NCBI GenBank assembly: GCA_038277395.1
Contig: CM076190.1
Location: forward strand, 237,515,177 to 237,579,176
Length of the DNA stretch: 64,000 nucleotides
Direction: 5' to 3'
Source of the DNA: Dryocosmus kuriphilus
Taxonomy: Eukaryota > Arthropoda > Insecta > Hymenoptera > Cynipidae
The notes beneath the pieces were generated by a model, which searched no databases, was not told the origin of the DNA, and was given only the letters and a program-made list of their open reading frames with translations. The position numbers and the translations under genes are program-made. Positions 22,846-35,039 of the stretch are shown piece by piece (positions within the stretch are counted from its first letter, which is position 1; each line of letters starts with the position of its first letter).

Positions 22846-23640
22846 TTGTGGCAAAATTACAGCCAGTTCACGAAGCCTTTTGTATTTGGATTCGGAGATT
22901 CAGATTTTCAACTCGAATTAACACAGGATATCCACAAAAGGACTCAAGGCAAAAAAGAGGCAGCCTTCGATTATCTGACTTGCATGAGAGCCATTTTCGA
23001 AAATTATCTACCCAGATGCCTGAATCAGAAAAATTCTGTTACGCGCACAGGGACCTCTTACCGAGGTTGCTTCTAGCAATTCGCAGAACTGATATCCAAT
23101 ATTTCGTCATTCTCGAATATATCTCAAATATCGCCGAGAAAATTTATCGTGTCGCAAAGAAATATAAGCACCCACCACTCCCGGAACGACCCCTCTTCTC
23201 GACCTTGAATATAAAGACACTAGGTCTAGAAGAACGGACGGAAGAGCCGATAGGAGACACGAAAAATCTCATTACTCGAGGAGGCCGAGGAATCACTCTT
23301 TCAAGTGGAAACAGTCGACTTAGCATATCTATCCATGGAGAGAACAGATAGTGGGAAACCCAACATCAGATATAAACCTAGACACACTTTGAATAATTCA
23401 GCTCAACCCGATATCGATCCAAAGCCTAGTACTTCCAGCGGCTCCAAGTGCAAAGCCCTCCCGAAACTAGCACCCCCTTGAATAAAGATTACAAAACTTT
23501 TAAATGTTGGAACCGCCGATAACCACACATAGGTTTCCTGAATGTCAGGAACCCAAAAAGAAGTTCTGTTTTAAATGTGGGAAGGTGAACTTCATTTCCA
23601 AGCAATGTCCGAAGTGTTCGGAGAACTAAAATGATTTTTG
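22846..23640 (+). pseudogene. Gypsy gag with altered zinc knuckle
   Basis: Capsid-like text SDFQLEL, RTQGKKEAAFDYL and MRAIF is split over two frames. It ends with CFKCGKVNFISKQC (about 23,565-23,610), a CX2CX4HX4C knuckle whose His position holds Phe. Gag would form particles and bind RNA; stops and the His loss rule that out. Confidence 0.6.
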
Positions 23641-23799
23641 TCGAAGAAAATAATATCGTATTAGCTTCTAACATTACGCTTATCCGAATGAAAGGCAGAA
23701 ATTCTGACGTTCCCGTTATAAACTTCCACCCCTGCCTCCGTTTGCAATTTACCTGAACTTCCTTACCTAACATCACCACTTTCGGGCCCTCAATCCTTA

Positions 23800-24240
23800 C
23801 TGTATTTGACCCTTAACATTCGGGGAAAACCGATTATAATCCTCGTAGATAGTGGTGCCTGACGGTCATTTATAGGATTAGAAAGTTTAAAACAGTCAAA
23901 TGAAAATAGTTTCTCAGGAAATCATATCTCGCATTGAACTTCAAAGTCGTGTAAAATGGATTGGGGTCCGAATATTGAAATCATTGCCAGTCGCTTTCTA
24001 TGCAGGTTTGGATTTACAAAAAATATTCCAAATAAGTGTAGATTTTGATGACGGAGAATGGACTTTTGAGGAAAATCCCAATCGAGTTTACTCCTTTGAA
24101 CTTGAGGATGAGCTTGCAGAAGACCGCTGTGGACTTATATAACTTACTACGAAAGAGGCCGACCTGCTTAGTGAGTTCCTAAAGCAAGAATTGTCGGAAC
24201 CAACTGACAGACCCGGTTTGACTAATCCTATCGTACACGT
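23800..24240 (+). pseudogene. Gypsy aspartic protease, stop in active site
   Basis: RGKPIIILVDSGA is followed directly by TGA where copy 2 has Ser, then RSFIG. Downstream, LKSLPVAF, GLDLQKIF and the YSFELEDEL block align with 44,557-45,126. This is the protease plus the linker to reverse transcriptase. Confidence 0.7.
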
Positions 24241-24299
24241 TATCGTTATAGGAGGTCAGCTCCTCCATTAAACAGCGGTATTATACGCGGTCCCCTAAA

Positions 24300-25560
24300 A
24301 TTATGGTATTTACCATTGCAGAGGTTAACAAAATGTTAGCTTAGGACATTATCGAGCCCTCTAACAGCGGGTGATCGTCCCCCGTAGTGATGTCAAGAAA
24401 ACCCGACGGCGGTTATCGATTCTGATTACGTCTCCGTAAAGTGAAGGAGGTTACGAAAAGGATTGCTTAACCCCAACCTCAAATGAACAGGATTCTAGAC
24501 AAATTTCGTAGCGCCAGATACATCTCGAAAATATATTTATTCAAAGATTTCCATCAGATACGCCTAGAAAAGAGTAGTCGTGAGAAAACAGCATTCACGA
24601 TCCCATGATACGGCTTATTTTATCTTAGCCACATGTCCTTTGGTTTAACGAACACCCCTGCGACATTCCAGCGCCTTTTAGAAAGCTTCGTTTGCTCCTA
24701 AATGGAACTACATGATTTCGGGTGCCTGGACGATATTATTACTGTCACAAAAAACATCGAAGGACATTTCGAATAGCTTCCCAAGGTCCTAGGCATAATT
24801 AAAAGAGCTGGGTCAGAGACCTACCATGACAAGAGCGAGTTCTATTGCCCCCAAGTACACTACTTAGCCTTTCACGTTAACGAAAATGGCCTACAAATGG
24901 ATCCCGATAAAATCGATCCAATTTTAAAATACCCTGACCCGCGTAACATTAAAGACATCGAGGATTCTTAGGATTATCGAGTTGGTATCGTAAATTCATC
25001 CCGAATTACGGAGCATTGGCTAGCCCCCCTAGTCTGTTGCTGAAAAACAAAAATGTTGGGTTTAGAGTGAAGAAAAGAAACCCGCGTTCGAGGACATTAA
25101 TCGTTGTCTTTACGAAACGCTCATATTGCCCTCCCCCAATTTTGATATCCCTTTCGTATTGCAAACCGACGCGAGCAACGCGGGGCTACGATCAGTCCCC
25201 TTACACAAAAGATCGATAATGTAGAACATGTCATATCCTTTGCCAGTCGATCTCTAACCGATGCCGTCTGCAAATATTCAAGCACCGAGAAAGAACACCC
25301 AGATATTGTGTGGTGGATCCAAAAATTACGAGCTTGTTTAGAAGGTTATATGTTAAATTCACTTTAGTAGCGGACCACAGAAGCCTTAGGTGGCTACATA
25401 ATTTAAAGAACCTTACCAGTCTTTTAGCAAGATGGTCCTTACCATTCCTAGAGTACGACTTCAATATCGTCCAGAGAAAAGAATGCTCCCACCACGTTCC
25501 TGATGCTCTCCCTCTCCCTCTCGTACGTATGTATCCCTGCCTCCCGAGGGAACCTTCTTA
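24300..25560 (+). pseudogene. Gypsy reverse transcriptase and RNase H, broken
   Basis: Motifs in order: RKPDGGYRF, MNRILDKFRSARY, a FKDFHQI catalytic block, FGLTNTPATFQRLL, a CLDDIITV polymerase centre (24,723-24,746) and FYCPQVHYLAFHV. RNase H starts near 25,200 (ISFASRSLT, YSSTEKE) with the ADHRSLRWL segment around 25,370. Many in-frame stops make it inactive. Confidence 0.7.
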
Positions 25561-25639
25561 GCTGCAAACCTGGTCCACTCGTGGTTCGATAGACGAATCC
25601 TTGCCGTTTCCGACTTCCCTGAAATGTTTCCCACTTGTA

Positions 25640-26240
25640 AAATAGTCGACGGTGGACTGTACCATTATCGACCCGAACCCATAATTTCTGACTGTGTGGA
25701 AGACCTAGATAAATGGAAATTAGTATTAGACCAGAGCGAAAGAGAAACCGTGTTAGTAGAAGTTCACAACGAATGCCAATCTGGTCACTTCTGTACCCAA
25801 AAAACATACAGGCGCATTTCGGCAAAACATTATCGGCTCGGTTTTTATAGACGTCAATAGGTACATTAACAGCTGTACAGTTTGCCAGATCTTCAATGTC
25901 GAACAAAAAGTACTGGCAGATCCAATGAGACACGGCATAGTAGAAAAACCTTAGGTGTTCGTAGCCGCATACACTATGGGCCCCCTTCCTAGAAGCAAAA
26001 CAGGATTCAGATATATTTTCCTGATGCAGGATCTATTCACAAAGTAGGTTGAAATTATACCCCTGCGGAGAGCCACAGGAAAGGAAATAGAAGCCTCATT
26101 CCGTGAATTTATCATTAACCGCTCAGGAACACCCTAAGTACTTCTTATAGACAATGTTACCGAATTTGTGAATAATACCCTCCGTCAAATACCTGAGAAA
26201 TGTAGCATATCCCATGCCATCTCACCCCCGTACTTGAACA
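25640..26240 (+). pseudogene. Gypsy integrase, 3'-truncated
   Basis: The zinc-binding end reads EVHNECQSGHFCTQKTY and, after a frame change, INSCTVCQ; the core reads YIFLMQDLFTK and LLIDNVTEFVNN. The sequence ends at HAISPPYL (about 26,236), before the catalytic Glu region, so the enzyme is truncated as well as frameshifted. Confidence 0.65.
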
Positions 26241-26250
26241 ATAGAACTTG

Positions 26251-28067
26251 AACTTGAACTATAAAAATTATTTTTTTCGATTAATAAGTATTTTCTGTGT
26301 GAGATTTCTTTCGAACGCATATTTCTATCAACTTAACCTAAAAAAACCAATTTAATATTAATTATATAAAATGTTCTTACAGAATGTTCCATCTTTTGAA
26401 AAGATAGTCCTTTTTATATATGTTCAACAACTTAACATATAAAAACAACATGCATCTTAAACAAATTTTCCTGTAATTTTACCACAGTGGATAAAGTGAC
26501 TAAAATTGCAAACATTCAAAGCAGGAGTTTAACTAGTAATGGTGTATTTAACAATTTTATATCTAAAAGTACTTGAAAGTTATGTAGTATCACAGCAAGT
26601 GGTAAAACCGCAATGGATATTGTAATTTTCTAGGTTAAGGAAAACTATTTGAGAGAACTGTCAATTTACACAAGAATGGTAACTTAACGATGGGCAAGGA
26701 ATTCTTCTACAGAAAAGGTAAGTTCAGTGAATTGTAAAATTATATGCATATATTGGAAATTGGTTGAATTAAAAGTAACAAATCTATCATCTAATTTAGA
26801 GATTCCATGGAAAGCGAAGTCTAGAGTTGCAACCCCAACTGTACTTCCTTTTATCCAGAAAACATGTATAAATAATCAATTGCACAATTATAACAAAATA
26901 AATTTTTGATAACTTTTCCCTGGGTAATTTTACTATTTTAGATTGTAATGTTGCAGAAATATCCCTCAACCTGCAAAAGGTTTTTCGGCACCTTTAATCT
27001 GTAAACCTGGGTCATTCGAGTCCAGTTCGTTTTTCAATAATTTGCACTGATAGGAAAAATCTGAAAAAATTCTGCGGCCACGAATCAAGTCTCTACTTAA
27101 CAAATGTGCAAAAGACTTTCCGATAAAGTAAATTATTTAAACAATTCTTGTAAATAAAGTTACAAAGTATTTCAGGCGCTTATATTCTTCACTCTGACAT
27201 GAATGACCCGCAGGTTAAGGGAGGCTTATATTTGCATTCTGTTCTAGAGCTTTCACGAAGGAATTGAATTTTACCAAATTTTGCTCTAATTCTAACTTAG
27301 AAACGGAAATTTTAATTTTCTTGCAAATATTTGAAAGAATCTTGTAAATCGACAGCAAATTACAACATTTTTTTGTAACTCTACCAAATAATGCGAAGTC
27401 ACATGAAAGAAATGTAAAGTTACCTGTAACGTAGCCACTCTGAAATACAACACAACTTCGTCGCCAGACACGTCTGGCGAGAAAGTGGAACGTGATTGGT
27501 GGAGCCAATCATGTTGCAATTATTACCAGCAGCGTTTAGCGACATAGCCACTTCGTGATAAATACGATTTTCCTAAACTTTTGTAAATTTACAATGGCTG
27601 GGTAAATTCTTCACATTGAGTGAGGTGACTAAAGTTACCCACATTCAATGTGAGGCATTCGCAACCCCTGCACAATTTCTACAGCACTACGTAATATTAT
27701 GCCATTTGTATCAGTAGATTTATAAATCCATTGCGAGTTTTTGACCTCAAAACAGTACTTTCCCCACATTCAAGATTGTAAATGGCTGCCCCCAGTTCCA
27801 TTCTCCTTCGATTTAAAAAAATACATAGTCTATTGTATACCTACCTACATGAAATTGAACAAATAACCTACGTTCAAACACTTGAGTGTATGATGAAACT
27901 CCCGAAATTGAAACCAGTTCTTTCACGTCCATCACATTCACCATCATACAAAACCAACTTTGACTATAACAGAACAGCGCTGTAACGTCTATGACAGTCA
28001 GTAAGCGTGTGGCGTCTGTTCACTGTTGACATCGGAGGCTTGGGGAGGGAGAAGAAGTTGAACTATA
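26251..28067. other. AT-rich unassigned region
   Basis: Repeated GTAAATTTAC and GTAAAATT phrases near 26,475, 27,590 and 29,345 hint at an old dispersed repeat, but I cannot set its ends. Short frames (for example 27,215-27,508 minus, 27,782-27,985 plus) show no domain and I do not call them. Confidence 0.35.
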
Positions 28068-28683
28068 AAGCTGCTCGCACACTGCTCTAACGTGACGCAT
28101 TAATGCGTGGGCCCAAGTCACGTAAGACTGCGAGGCCCCACTTCAGGCATGGGAAGTGTTCACGTTGGTCTGACGCTTACACATGGAAAACTCACACAGG
28201 TGAAAGTTGCGCGACCCCATCAGCTGTATTGAGCAGCCAAGGATGAATATTCTCCGCGTTTTGGACATCCTAGAGGAAGAAGATCAGGAAATATTTGTTG
28301 ATTGTTTTCACTCAGCTGAAATGCTGAGTTTTTGACCTAATTCATCCCAAGCCACTTTTCGTGCATGTTGGTTTCCATAATCTCGGTTGGCGGGGTAATA
28401 CAAGACGAGAAAATGGATTTTGAAGCGAAATCACAGAGGCCAAAAACGAACCAACGCTTCTGACGCTTTCACACGTCTGACGAAAAATCCAAAAGCTTTT
28501 ATTTGTCTCTGACGCGTTATAAGGCGTGTGGCGACAGATCGCATTATCAGACGCATTTCCACGTCACGTCAGGTCGATGTAAACGTAAGTAAAAGAACCT
28601 TACTTCTCGCAATTTGTATGACACCCATTACCAAGTGGGCCCACGCATTAATGCGGCACGTCAGAGTAGTGCGCAAGCAGCTT
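28068..28683. mobile_element. MITE-like element with ~50-bp terminal inverted repeats
   Basis: The left end (AAGCTGCTCGCACACTGCTC, continuing to GCATTAATGCGTGGGCCCA) is repeated inverted at the right end (28,622-28,683). The unit is 616 bp. Inside, an ATG at about 28,243 opens a short acidic frame (NILRVLDILEEEDQEIF) reminiscent of PIF/Harbinger-type transposase starts, suggesting deletion from a larger element. I do not see a convincing target duplication, so the superfamily is open. Confidence 0.65.
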
Positions 28684-29502
28684 AGGAGTATTTCGCTTTA
28701 CTAAACGGATAGTCACCCTCCGATCTACACCGTATAGTAGAGCTAACTGGTCCCGACTAAACAGCGTTTAGTACAGTTGACTCAACGCGTAGTTACTGGT
28801 ACGATAACTTAGCTTACTAAACCAGAATGGTCGCCTGTACGATAACAGTTCCCTCCGTGTGCTTTTAATCTTTAATAAAGTTGAATAAATTCGCATAGAT
28901 TATTATATGAGTGATGAATCATGTGTTTATAAAACCATATTTTGACTATTTAGCAGCTTCTTAATATTAGGCGGACCTTTTTACGGGCGACCTAACACAC
29001 CTCATTCCTTTCTTAACTTTTCTAAGGCTTAAAGTGCGCAAATATTCATTTTCTTGAGCTTAGAAGAAAGGCTGGTATAGTAAGACGGGTTCTACCTTTG
29101 TATTTATTTTTCAGGAAATGGTGTAAATTACTTACTAATAGTACAAATTAAAATATTTAGTTTTTAGCGTTTCTATAAATAATATACATATTTTACAAAA
29201 ATTACGCCAATTCTGCTATTCCAGCGTACTAAGCTCCGAAAAAATTCATATTTGCGCGTTTCGAGCCCTAGGAAGGTTAAGACTAAAATGAAGTGTGCTT
29301 AGATGGTGCTTACTAGTGTCTTTATGTCCAATCATGCTTAGTGTAATTTTACACTTTTCTGTGTATATTCTGGAAATTATGTAAATTTCCTTTAGTTAAC
29401 AGAAATTCTCAAAAAAATGGTAAAATTGCAGTGATTTGCAAAGGAACTTTTCTAAAAGATGGAATGTAAATTTTCGCATTATTTTTTCCAGTGTACGCAA
29501 AA
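28684..29502. other. Spacer, nothing firm
   Basis: A TTTAGTA-type palindrome-rich patch (28,690-28,860) follows the MITE-like element. The remainder is AT-rich without a supported feature. Confidence 0.35.
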
Positions 29503-30235
29503 TACATAAATATATATTTTTCTTAATAGGAGCAATATTCAGGGGGTCTCGACCGGGCTTAGTCAGTCTTTATTTTTTGGATTTGTCCATTATGCTGATC
29601 ACAAGCGCACGCAAAAGAATTGGTTTGGTTAGCCTCACTGAACTATGTTCGGTTGCCTGAATCTGAAGAAGGTTTGTCACAACCTAACTAGTATGGTTGT
29701 AATAACTCAACCTGTCTGGTTATAATAATCATATAATAACAAGAACCTCACAGTACGGTTACAGCTCATTGCGCGGGGCATGCGCACTTGTGCACTTGAT
29801 TGTACTGGAAATTCAGATATATTGTAGAATACTAACTGGTACATATATTAGTAGCAAAATAAGCGTAATTACTTTTAAAAATGATCTTACTGATACTCTT
29901 TGAGTACACGTCTTAATTATTTTATTTTAACCTTCAGGCTTACTAGAACTGCGCAAAACTCGCACTGCTCAAACATCCACTGCACAGATATCGTTATGAC
30001 ACTTTTTACGAACTATTGCATCAGTGTTTCATAACCGTTTGGTGGAGTATGTTACCATGAAGTAAAGGAAAGTGGAGAGAATTACAGTGGACTTACTGCA
30101 GTGCATACAGACGATTTACAATAGAGAAACGGTTGTCAAGGAATTTGAATTTGAAGATAAGAACAAATTCTTTCAAATATGCACTCAAACAAGAGTACAG
30201 AAAAGATGAAAATATCCAGTATAGCATCCAGGAGC

Positions 30236-30445
30236 GCCACACGGCTCGAAAGCCCGAATCGCTAGCCACTGCGCCAACTGCGGAGTCGGTGAAGAGTTAC
30301 ATACAGTCAACTCATCACCTTACTGCCTCACCGCTACCACTCAGGTCAGTCTTCGGGCTGGAAAGGGGGAAGCTACGTGACGTGTACGCTTACTACGTTA
30401 TACCCCCCTTGTCTATATCGGGACGTCCACAATACTCCAAGTGAG
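30236..30445 (-). mobile_element. tRNA-like SINE insertion, copy 1
   Basis: On the minus strand, TTGGCGCAGTGGCTAGCG resembles a tRNA A box and, about 15 bases on, GGGCTTTCGAGCC a B box. Body sequence (GGTAAGGTGAcGaGTTGACTG type, CGTACACGTCAC) is shared with the copy at 30,718. RNA polymerase III would read from within such boxes. Ends are approximate. Confidence 0.55.
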
Positions 30446-30717
30446 GGAGCAGGCATCTTTTCGTCGGCTGAGGACTATCATAACTGCTGCGGCGGTATAC
30501 GCAAGACCGACACAGCAGAGTCCTTAAATACCGACCCCTACATATCGGATCTTTCACTGATTAGATAGAAACCTTCCTCACCTGGTGTGGTAAACCCAAA
30601 ACACCACCCGGTATCTTGGAAGAGGATTCAGGATATTGTGTGGGTAATTTTCGTTCGGCGCCAAATATAGCAGGGAATGCTATATTGAGGAATGGAGGAC
30701 GAAGAGTGATTGCCAAG

Positions 30718-30900
30718 CTTTGACGGTGTAGCTCGAAACCCCGATGCGCTAACCACTGCGCCAGCCACGGACTCGGTGTTGAGTTACATACAGTCAACCC
30801 GTCACCTTACTGCCTTACCGCTACCACTCAAGTCAGTCTTCCGGCTGAAAAGGGGAAAGCCATGTGACGTGTACGCGTACCACGTCACAGTATCGTGCTG
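30718..30900 (-). mobile_element. tRNA-like SINE insertion, copy 2
   Basis: The minus strand shows CTGGCGCAGTGGTTAGCGC (A-box like) followed by GGGGTTTCGAGCT (B-box like), and the same body as the copy 480 bases to the left. Not a working tRNA: no full cloverleaf can be drawn. Confidence 0.6.
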
Positions 30901-31059
30901 CCTATCGACTGACCGAACTCATGGTCTGCTGTGACTGAACTGGTTCGGTTGTTCTAAATTTGGTTATTGTAACCGAACTGTTCAGTTACAGTAACTAAAC
31001 TTGAAACAATCGTACCGTTTCGATCACACCAAACCATGAGTTCGGTCAGTCCATAGGCA
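30899..31059. repeat. Near-perfect inverted repeat (27-bp arms)
   Basis: Arm 30,899-30,925 contains GACTGACCGAACTCATGGT; arm 31,033-31,059 is its reverse complement with a single mismatch over 27 bases. The 107-base loop is full of GGTTCGGTT/AACCGAAC phrases. It lies in the right end of family B copy 2. Confidence 0.8.
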
Positions 31060-31178
31060 ATCCTACAGTTTGGTTGGAAGAACCCGATTTCCGGTTACCG
31101 AAACCAAACCTTTTTTTGCGCACAGATGTGAGAGTTGCAACACACCTGCTTATGATCTGCAAAATGGACAAATCCAAG

Positions 31179-31829
31179 AAATTAAAATTTACATTCTTAG
31201 TACTTTATTCTATCTATTTCACATACAAAAACGAAATATGACTCGTTTTGTAGCAGAACTCAAAGTACAGAATGTAACTGGGGACCGAGTGTCATTTTCT
31301 TCGATCCAGATTGTGGCACAATAGCACAAGGACAGCTGGAACCTGAGCCCGAGTCAGAGTGACGGCCTAACTGGGTACCTCAATTAAACTAAATGTGAGA
31401 AACTGCATAATAAAAATTCGAATATTATTCCGTAAAACCGAGATATCGCATATAAATTTTTTATTTTTTCTGTGAGATATATGCTGGCTAAATATAGAAA
31501 ATATCAATGTTCTTGCAATCTGCGAAGCTAGAATTTAAAATAAAAGACGTTAGGTTAACATCTGTGAGTTAAAGGAAACTTCTTTGATTCATAGGAATGA
31601 TATAGCACATGGTCGAAAGAATATAATGTTTATTTGAACCTGTGAAATATTCATCGAACAAGAAAAATTTTGTTAAGAAAAAATATAGCTACAAATATAG
31701 TTAAATAAAATATTCAGTATAAATAAGAAAAAATTTCCTTGGCTCAATTAAACGGAGCCAAATAAATATATTTCATTGATTCAAGTTTGTTTTTCACGTA
31801 CATCGTGTGCGCTGCACACGTTTTACACA
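31179..31829. other. AT-rich spacer, nothing recognised
   Basis: No supported feature. Confidence 0.45.
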
Positions 31830-32540
31830 CACTTTAAGGTCTTTAAGTGTTTTTAAGCAATTTAAGAGTTTAAATGTTTTAAGGGTATTTTAGGAGCTTT
31901 GAAGTCATTTTAAGTGTTCAAGAGCATTTTAAGGTATTTTAAATGGTTTAAGGGTTTTTAAGCAATTTTTAATGGGTCTAAGAATTTTTAGGGCACCATA
32001 AATATATTTTAGGGGTGTTTATGTGTTTAAAGATATTCCAGACTGTGCAAAAATCTCAAGACATTTATGTATGCCTAATTGTACCGGTAAATAAAATCAT
32101 CATTTTATTGTATTTAAAATTTCTTAAATAATTTAAAAACAGTTCCGCTAATTTTAAGGAATTTTAGAATGTTCACATGTTTCCGAGAATTTCCGGAGAT
32201 TTTATGGTACTCCAGGAGATTTTGAAAGGCTTTCACTTGCACGCATTATTTGAGATTTAAATATACTCTAACGTGTTTCTACGGATTTGTTTGTATTTTA
32301 AGGAGCTAAAAGGTATTATTAAACATTTTAAGGTTTTAACTAATTTTAAGATTTTCAAAGGAGTTTACGGCTTTTCAACACTTTTCGGAGGTATTTCTAT
32401 AAACTCCCTTGCATTTACAAAGATCTTAAAAGATTGTAACGGCTCTGAGATTTTTCAAGGTATTTTAAGCAGATTTAAGTGTTTAGGGTATATAAAGGAC
32501 TTTAAGGCGTTTTAAGAGGTTTTAAAAATTTACGAATGTA
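31830..32540. repeat. Quasi-periodic TTTTAAG-rich tract
   Basis: TTTTAAG or a one-base variant returns roughly every 15-25 bases for about 700 bases with changing spacers. It looks like an old, drifted minisatellite. Confidence 0.6.
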
Positions 32541-33773
32541 CTTCAAAACATTTTATAGTGCTTCCAAATTTTGATAAATGTTACGTTCGGGAAATTATTA
32601 ATTTTGAATAAAGAAATACTTATTCATTTTTCGTTAATAATTGCCGAAATAAATAATTATACTCATGTTGAGAGTATCTTATTTATGGGTCGATTCCCTG
32701 CTCTGTTGTTCAGAGCATTTCTTAAAACTCTAGTTAGTAGTTTCTCCAGTATTTTCCTAAACTCTAAGTTGGCACTTAATAGAAATTGTGATTTTATTCT
32801 AATATTGCAAGAATTATACATATATAATTACACAGGTGTACATTTTGTAACTTTTTACATATTTTAATGCAGGTGTTTGTGTGTGTGTCTTGTGTCTATT
32901 GTCTGTTGGAACAATTCTTTTCGTTAGCCAAGGTTTACTCTGAAGATCCACTTTGACAATTATCCTTATAACCACTCCCATTTATTGGAAGCCACGAATT
33001 GAAAATAATTATTGTTCTTTTGCCACTTTGAATCAGTTCAAACATTATCCATGGATAAGTGAACAAACTGCACGACGGATGGTGTTCTGCATTTAACTTA
33101 AAATGGGCGGTGCAGGATGCTATTTCACTGGTACCATGCGAGTTATCTTGATTATGCGAGTTTTTTTTAAATGATGTCAGAACCGGGGACCAACAATAAC
33201 AAACCGCTAAAAAGACTTTGATCCGCAAATAAAGCTAAAAACTGACCCCACGTGTTGTGTTTCTCTCCCAACGGACACAAGTTTATTATTTTATTTTTAC
33301 TTTGCGTCAGGATTCTAAACCCGGAAAATCAAAACGCATAAGAAACCCGTCGCGAGTTAAGTTACTGACGGATTCAGTAACTTACCTTTTCGGCGCGTTG
33401 ACTTAGAGTGAATTATATTTCCTTTCCTGCATTGTCTTCATCTCCTATTTCATTTTCAATAATAGGTGGGAAAGACACTGCTTTCAACCGCCAAACACCT
33501 GTGGGCGAGCATTTGGCCTTATTTTCCCAAACTGCATTTCGCACGATCTAAAAGAGTTCCTCCGCGGCACTGCTTCCAATAATTTGATGACTTATCAGTT
33601 TTGGTTTCCTTCAAGTTAGTGATGTCAACGATCCCCAATTTTTGCAACTACAGCATTACCCTGAGTCGATAACTGCGAGTTCGGAACGTTCCTTTCTTAT
33701 TTTCTGTTCACACAGAAAAAAGGTTGGTTGCCACATATATTTTTCCTTGGTTAAGGAATAGTTGGCTAGAATA
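32541..33773. other. Unassigned region
   Basis: A GT microsatellite-like patch lies near 32,877-32,890. Minus-strand frames at 32,935-33,228 show no recognised domain. A GC-richer piece at 33,240-33,560 could be a decayed transposon, but I cannot name it. Confidence 0.3.
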
Positions 33774-35037
33774 CAGTCTGATCCACAAAACAAGGTACGC
33801 GTTTTCTCGAAAAGTTTCAAAGATTTTTTTACTTTCTTTTCTGGCCTGACTGTACGTTTGAGGGGCCGAGGCGGAACCGCTGATTCGCTTCATTCTCGTT
33901 CGAAGTGTCAGGTATTGAACAAGATTGCAGAATGAGTGCTGTATACGCTAAACGTTTCTAGGCTGTGTTTTTGTGCACCAATAAACACGCACCACATGTT
34001 TCGTACTCAGCCGCTGCTAAAGTGCTTAAAAAGTCTAATCACTTAATGCAAACGTTAGTGGAGCGGTATAGAGACAAAGAAACAGTCGACGATCTGCCGG
34101 GAAGAGTAGAAATGCGAGCAACGTCGAGTAACGAGAATAAGGCGATCATCGCACTGTTCAAGCGCAATCCAGCTCTGCGGGTGCGCGAAGCCAAAATTAA
34201 GCTAGCGGCGAAGGGACTAGAGGTGAGTATAAACACCATAAGACGCAGATTGGGTGAGGCAAAAATGCAGTACCTTAGCACGCAGCAGAAACCCCTGCTC
34301 TCAGAGGTTCGCATGCAAAAACCTTGGCATGTGCTATGGAAAATAATGATCGCGATTGGTCACATGTAATTTTTTCCGACGAAGCGTTCTTTTGGACATG
34401 GGTTCCCCTAAAACGTGCCTGGTCAGGCTGTGGTAGCGGCTCCTCCAGTGAACTGTTAAACATCCCATAAAGGTCCATGTTTGGGGATGATTCTCACATC
34501 GCAGTTTTGGCTGTTTGGAGCTTTTTACTGAGAACCTGGACGCTCAAAGGATAGTCAAAATCTACAAACATGGTCTTCTGAAGTCTGCAGGAAAGATGTT
34601 TGGAGCCAACAATGAGATTTGGATCCCTCAAGAGGACAACGACCCTAAACATCGCTGTCGCCTCTGCATGAGCTGGAAAGCGGAATATGGCATCGTGACC
34701 CTGGACTGGCCTTCACAATCTCCTGATGCAAATCCAATTGAAAATGTGTGGAGTGTCGTTAAGAGAAAACTTGCAGGAAGGCGTGTATTCACCCTAAAGC
34801 AGCTCTCTCGAAGAATTAGAGAGGTATGGCGCACTCTATGTTCAAACTATGCCGAAGAACTAGTTGAGAGTATGCCCAGAAGGTGACAGGCCATTATCCA
34901 GAATAACGGCGATTGCACGGTTTATTAAGTAGAGTCGGCGCTAATTTTTAAAGCGTTTTTTCATGTGAAAAAAGAAAAATTAAGTTTTCTTTGAAACTTT
35001 TAGAGAAAACGCGTACCTTGTCTTGTGGAACATACTA
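33774..35037 (+). mobile_element. Tc1-like DNA transposon, 1.26 kb, TA-flanked
   Basis: Terminal inverted repeats of about 45 bp (landmark ACAAGGTACGCGTTTTCTC on the left, inverted at 34,997-35,037) bracket one transposase gene. A TA dinucleotide stands just outside each end (33,772-33,773 and 35,038-35,039), as expected for Tc1/mariner insertion. Size and structure are those of a full-length element; the gene inside is broken. Confidence 0.9.
33932..34886 (+). pseudogene. Tc1-like transposase, inactivated
   Basis: From ATG 33,932 the frame meets TAG after nine residues, then continues with paired helix-turn-helix DNA-binding regions (SAAAKVLKKS and INTIRRRLGEA). A further frame change follows near 34,370 (IFSDEAFFW, first catalytic Asp) before NDPKHRC (second Asp) and DANPIENVW (catalytic Glu). 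The Asp-Glu gap counts about 32 residues by eye, slightly short of the usual 34, which may be a small deletion. The enzyme would cut and paste the element; this copy cannot. Confidence 0.85.
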
Positions 35038-35039
35038 TA

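Larger units (their letters stand above)
22640..26250 (+). mobile_element. Ty3/gypsy retrotransposon, copy 1, heavily decayed
   Basis: Gag, a zinc-knuckle relic, aspartic protease, reverse transcriptase, RNase H and integrase pieces follow in gypsy order. Nearly every module is broken by stops or frame changes. No LTRs are detected, and the right end breaks off inside integrase beside a short ACTTGA repeat. A related fragment lies at 44,345-45,845, so at least two members of one gypsy lineage are present. Confidence 0.8.
29503..31178 (+). mobile_element. Repeat family B, copy 2, with inverted ends
   Basis: The left part repeats 21,000-21,920. TTGGATTTGTCCATTATGC (29,577) is matched inverted at the right end (about 31,158-31,178), and the similarity continues inward through GCGCAAAAAAAGGTTTGGTTT, so the ends are imperfect terminal inverted repeats. 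Two tRNA-like inserts and a hairpin lie inside. No transposase is seen, so it is a non-autonomous DNA element by inference. Confidence 0.6.

Noticed and set aside
30718..30900. Possible true tRNA gene
   Set aside because: A- and B-box-like words are present, but no complete cloverleaf or acceptor stem can be drawn, and a second copy with the same body lies nearby, as for a SINE.
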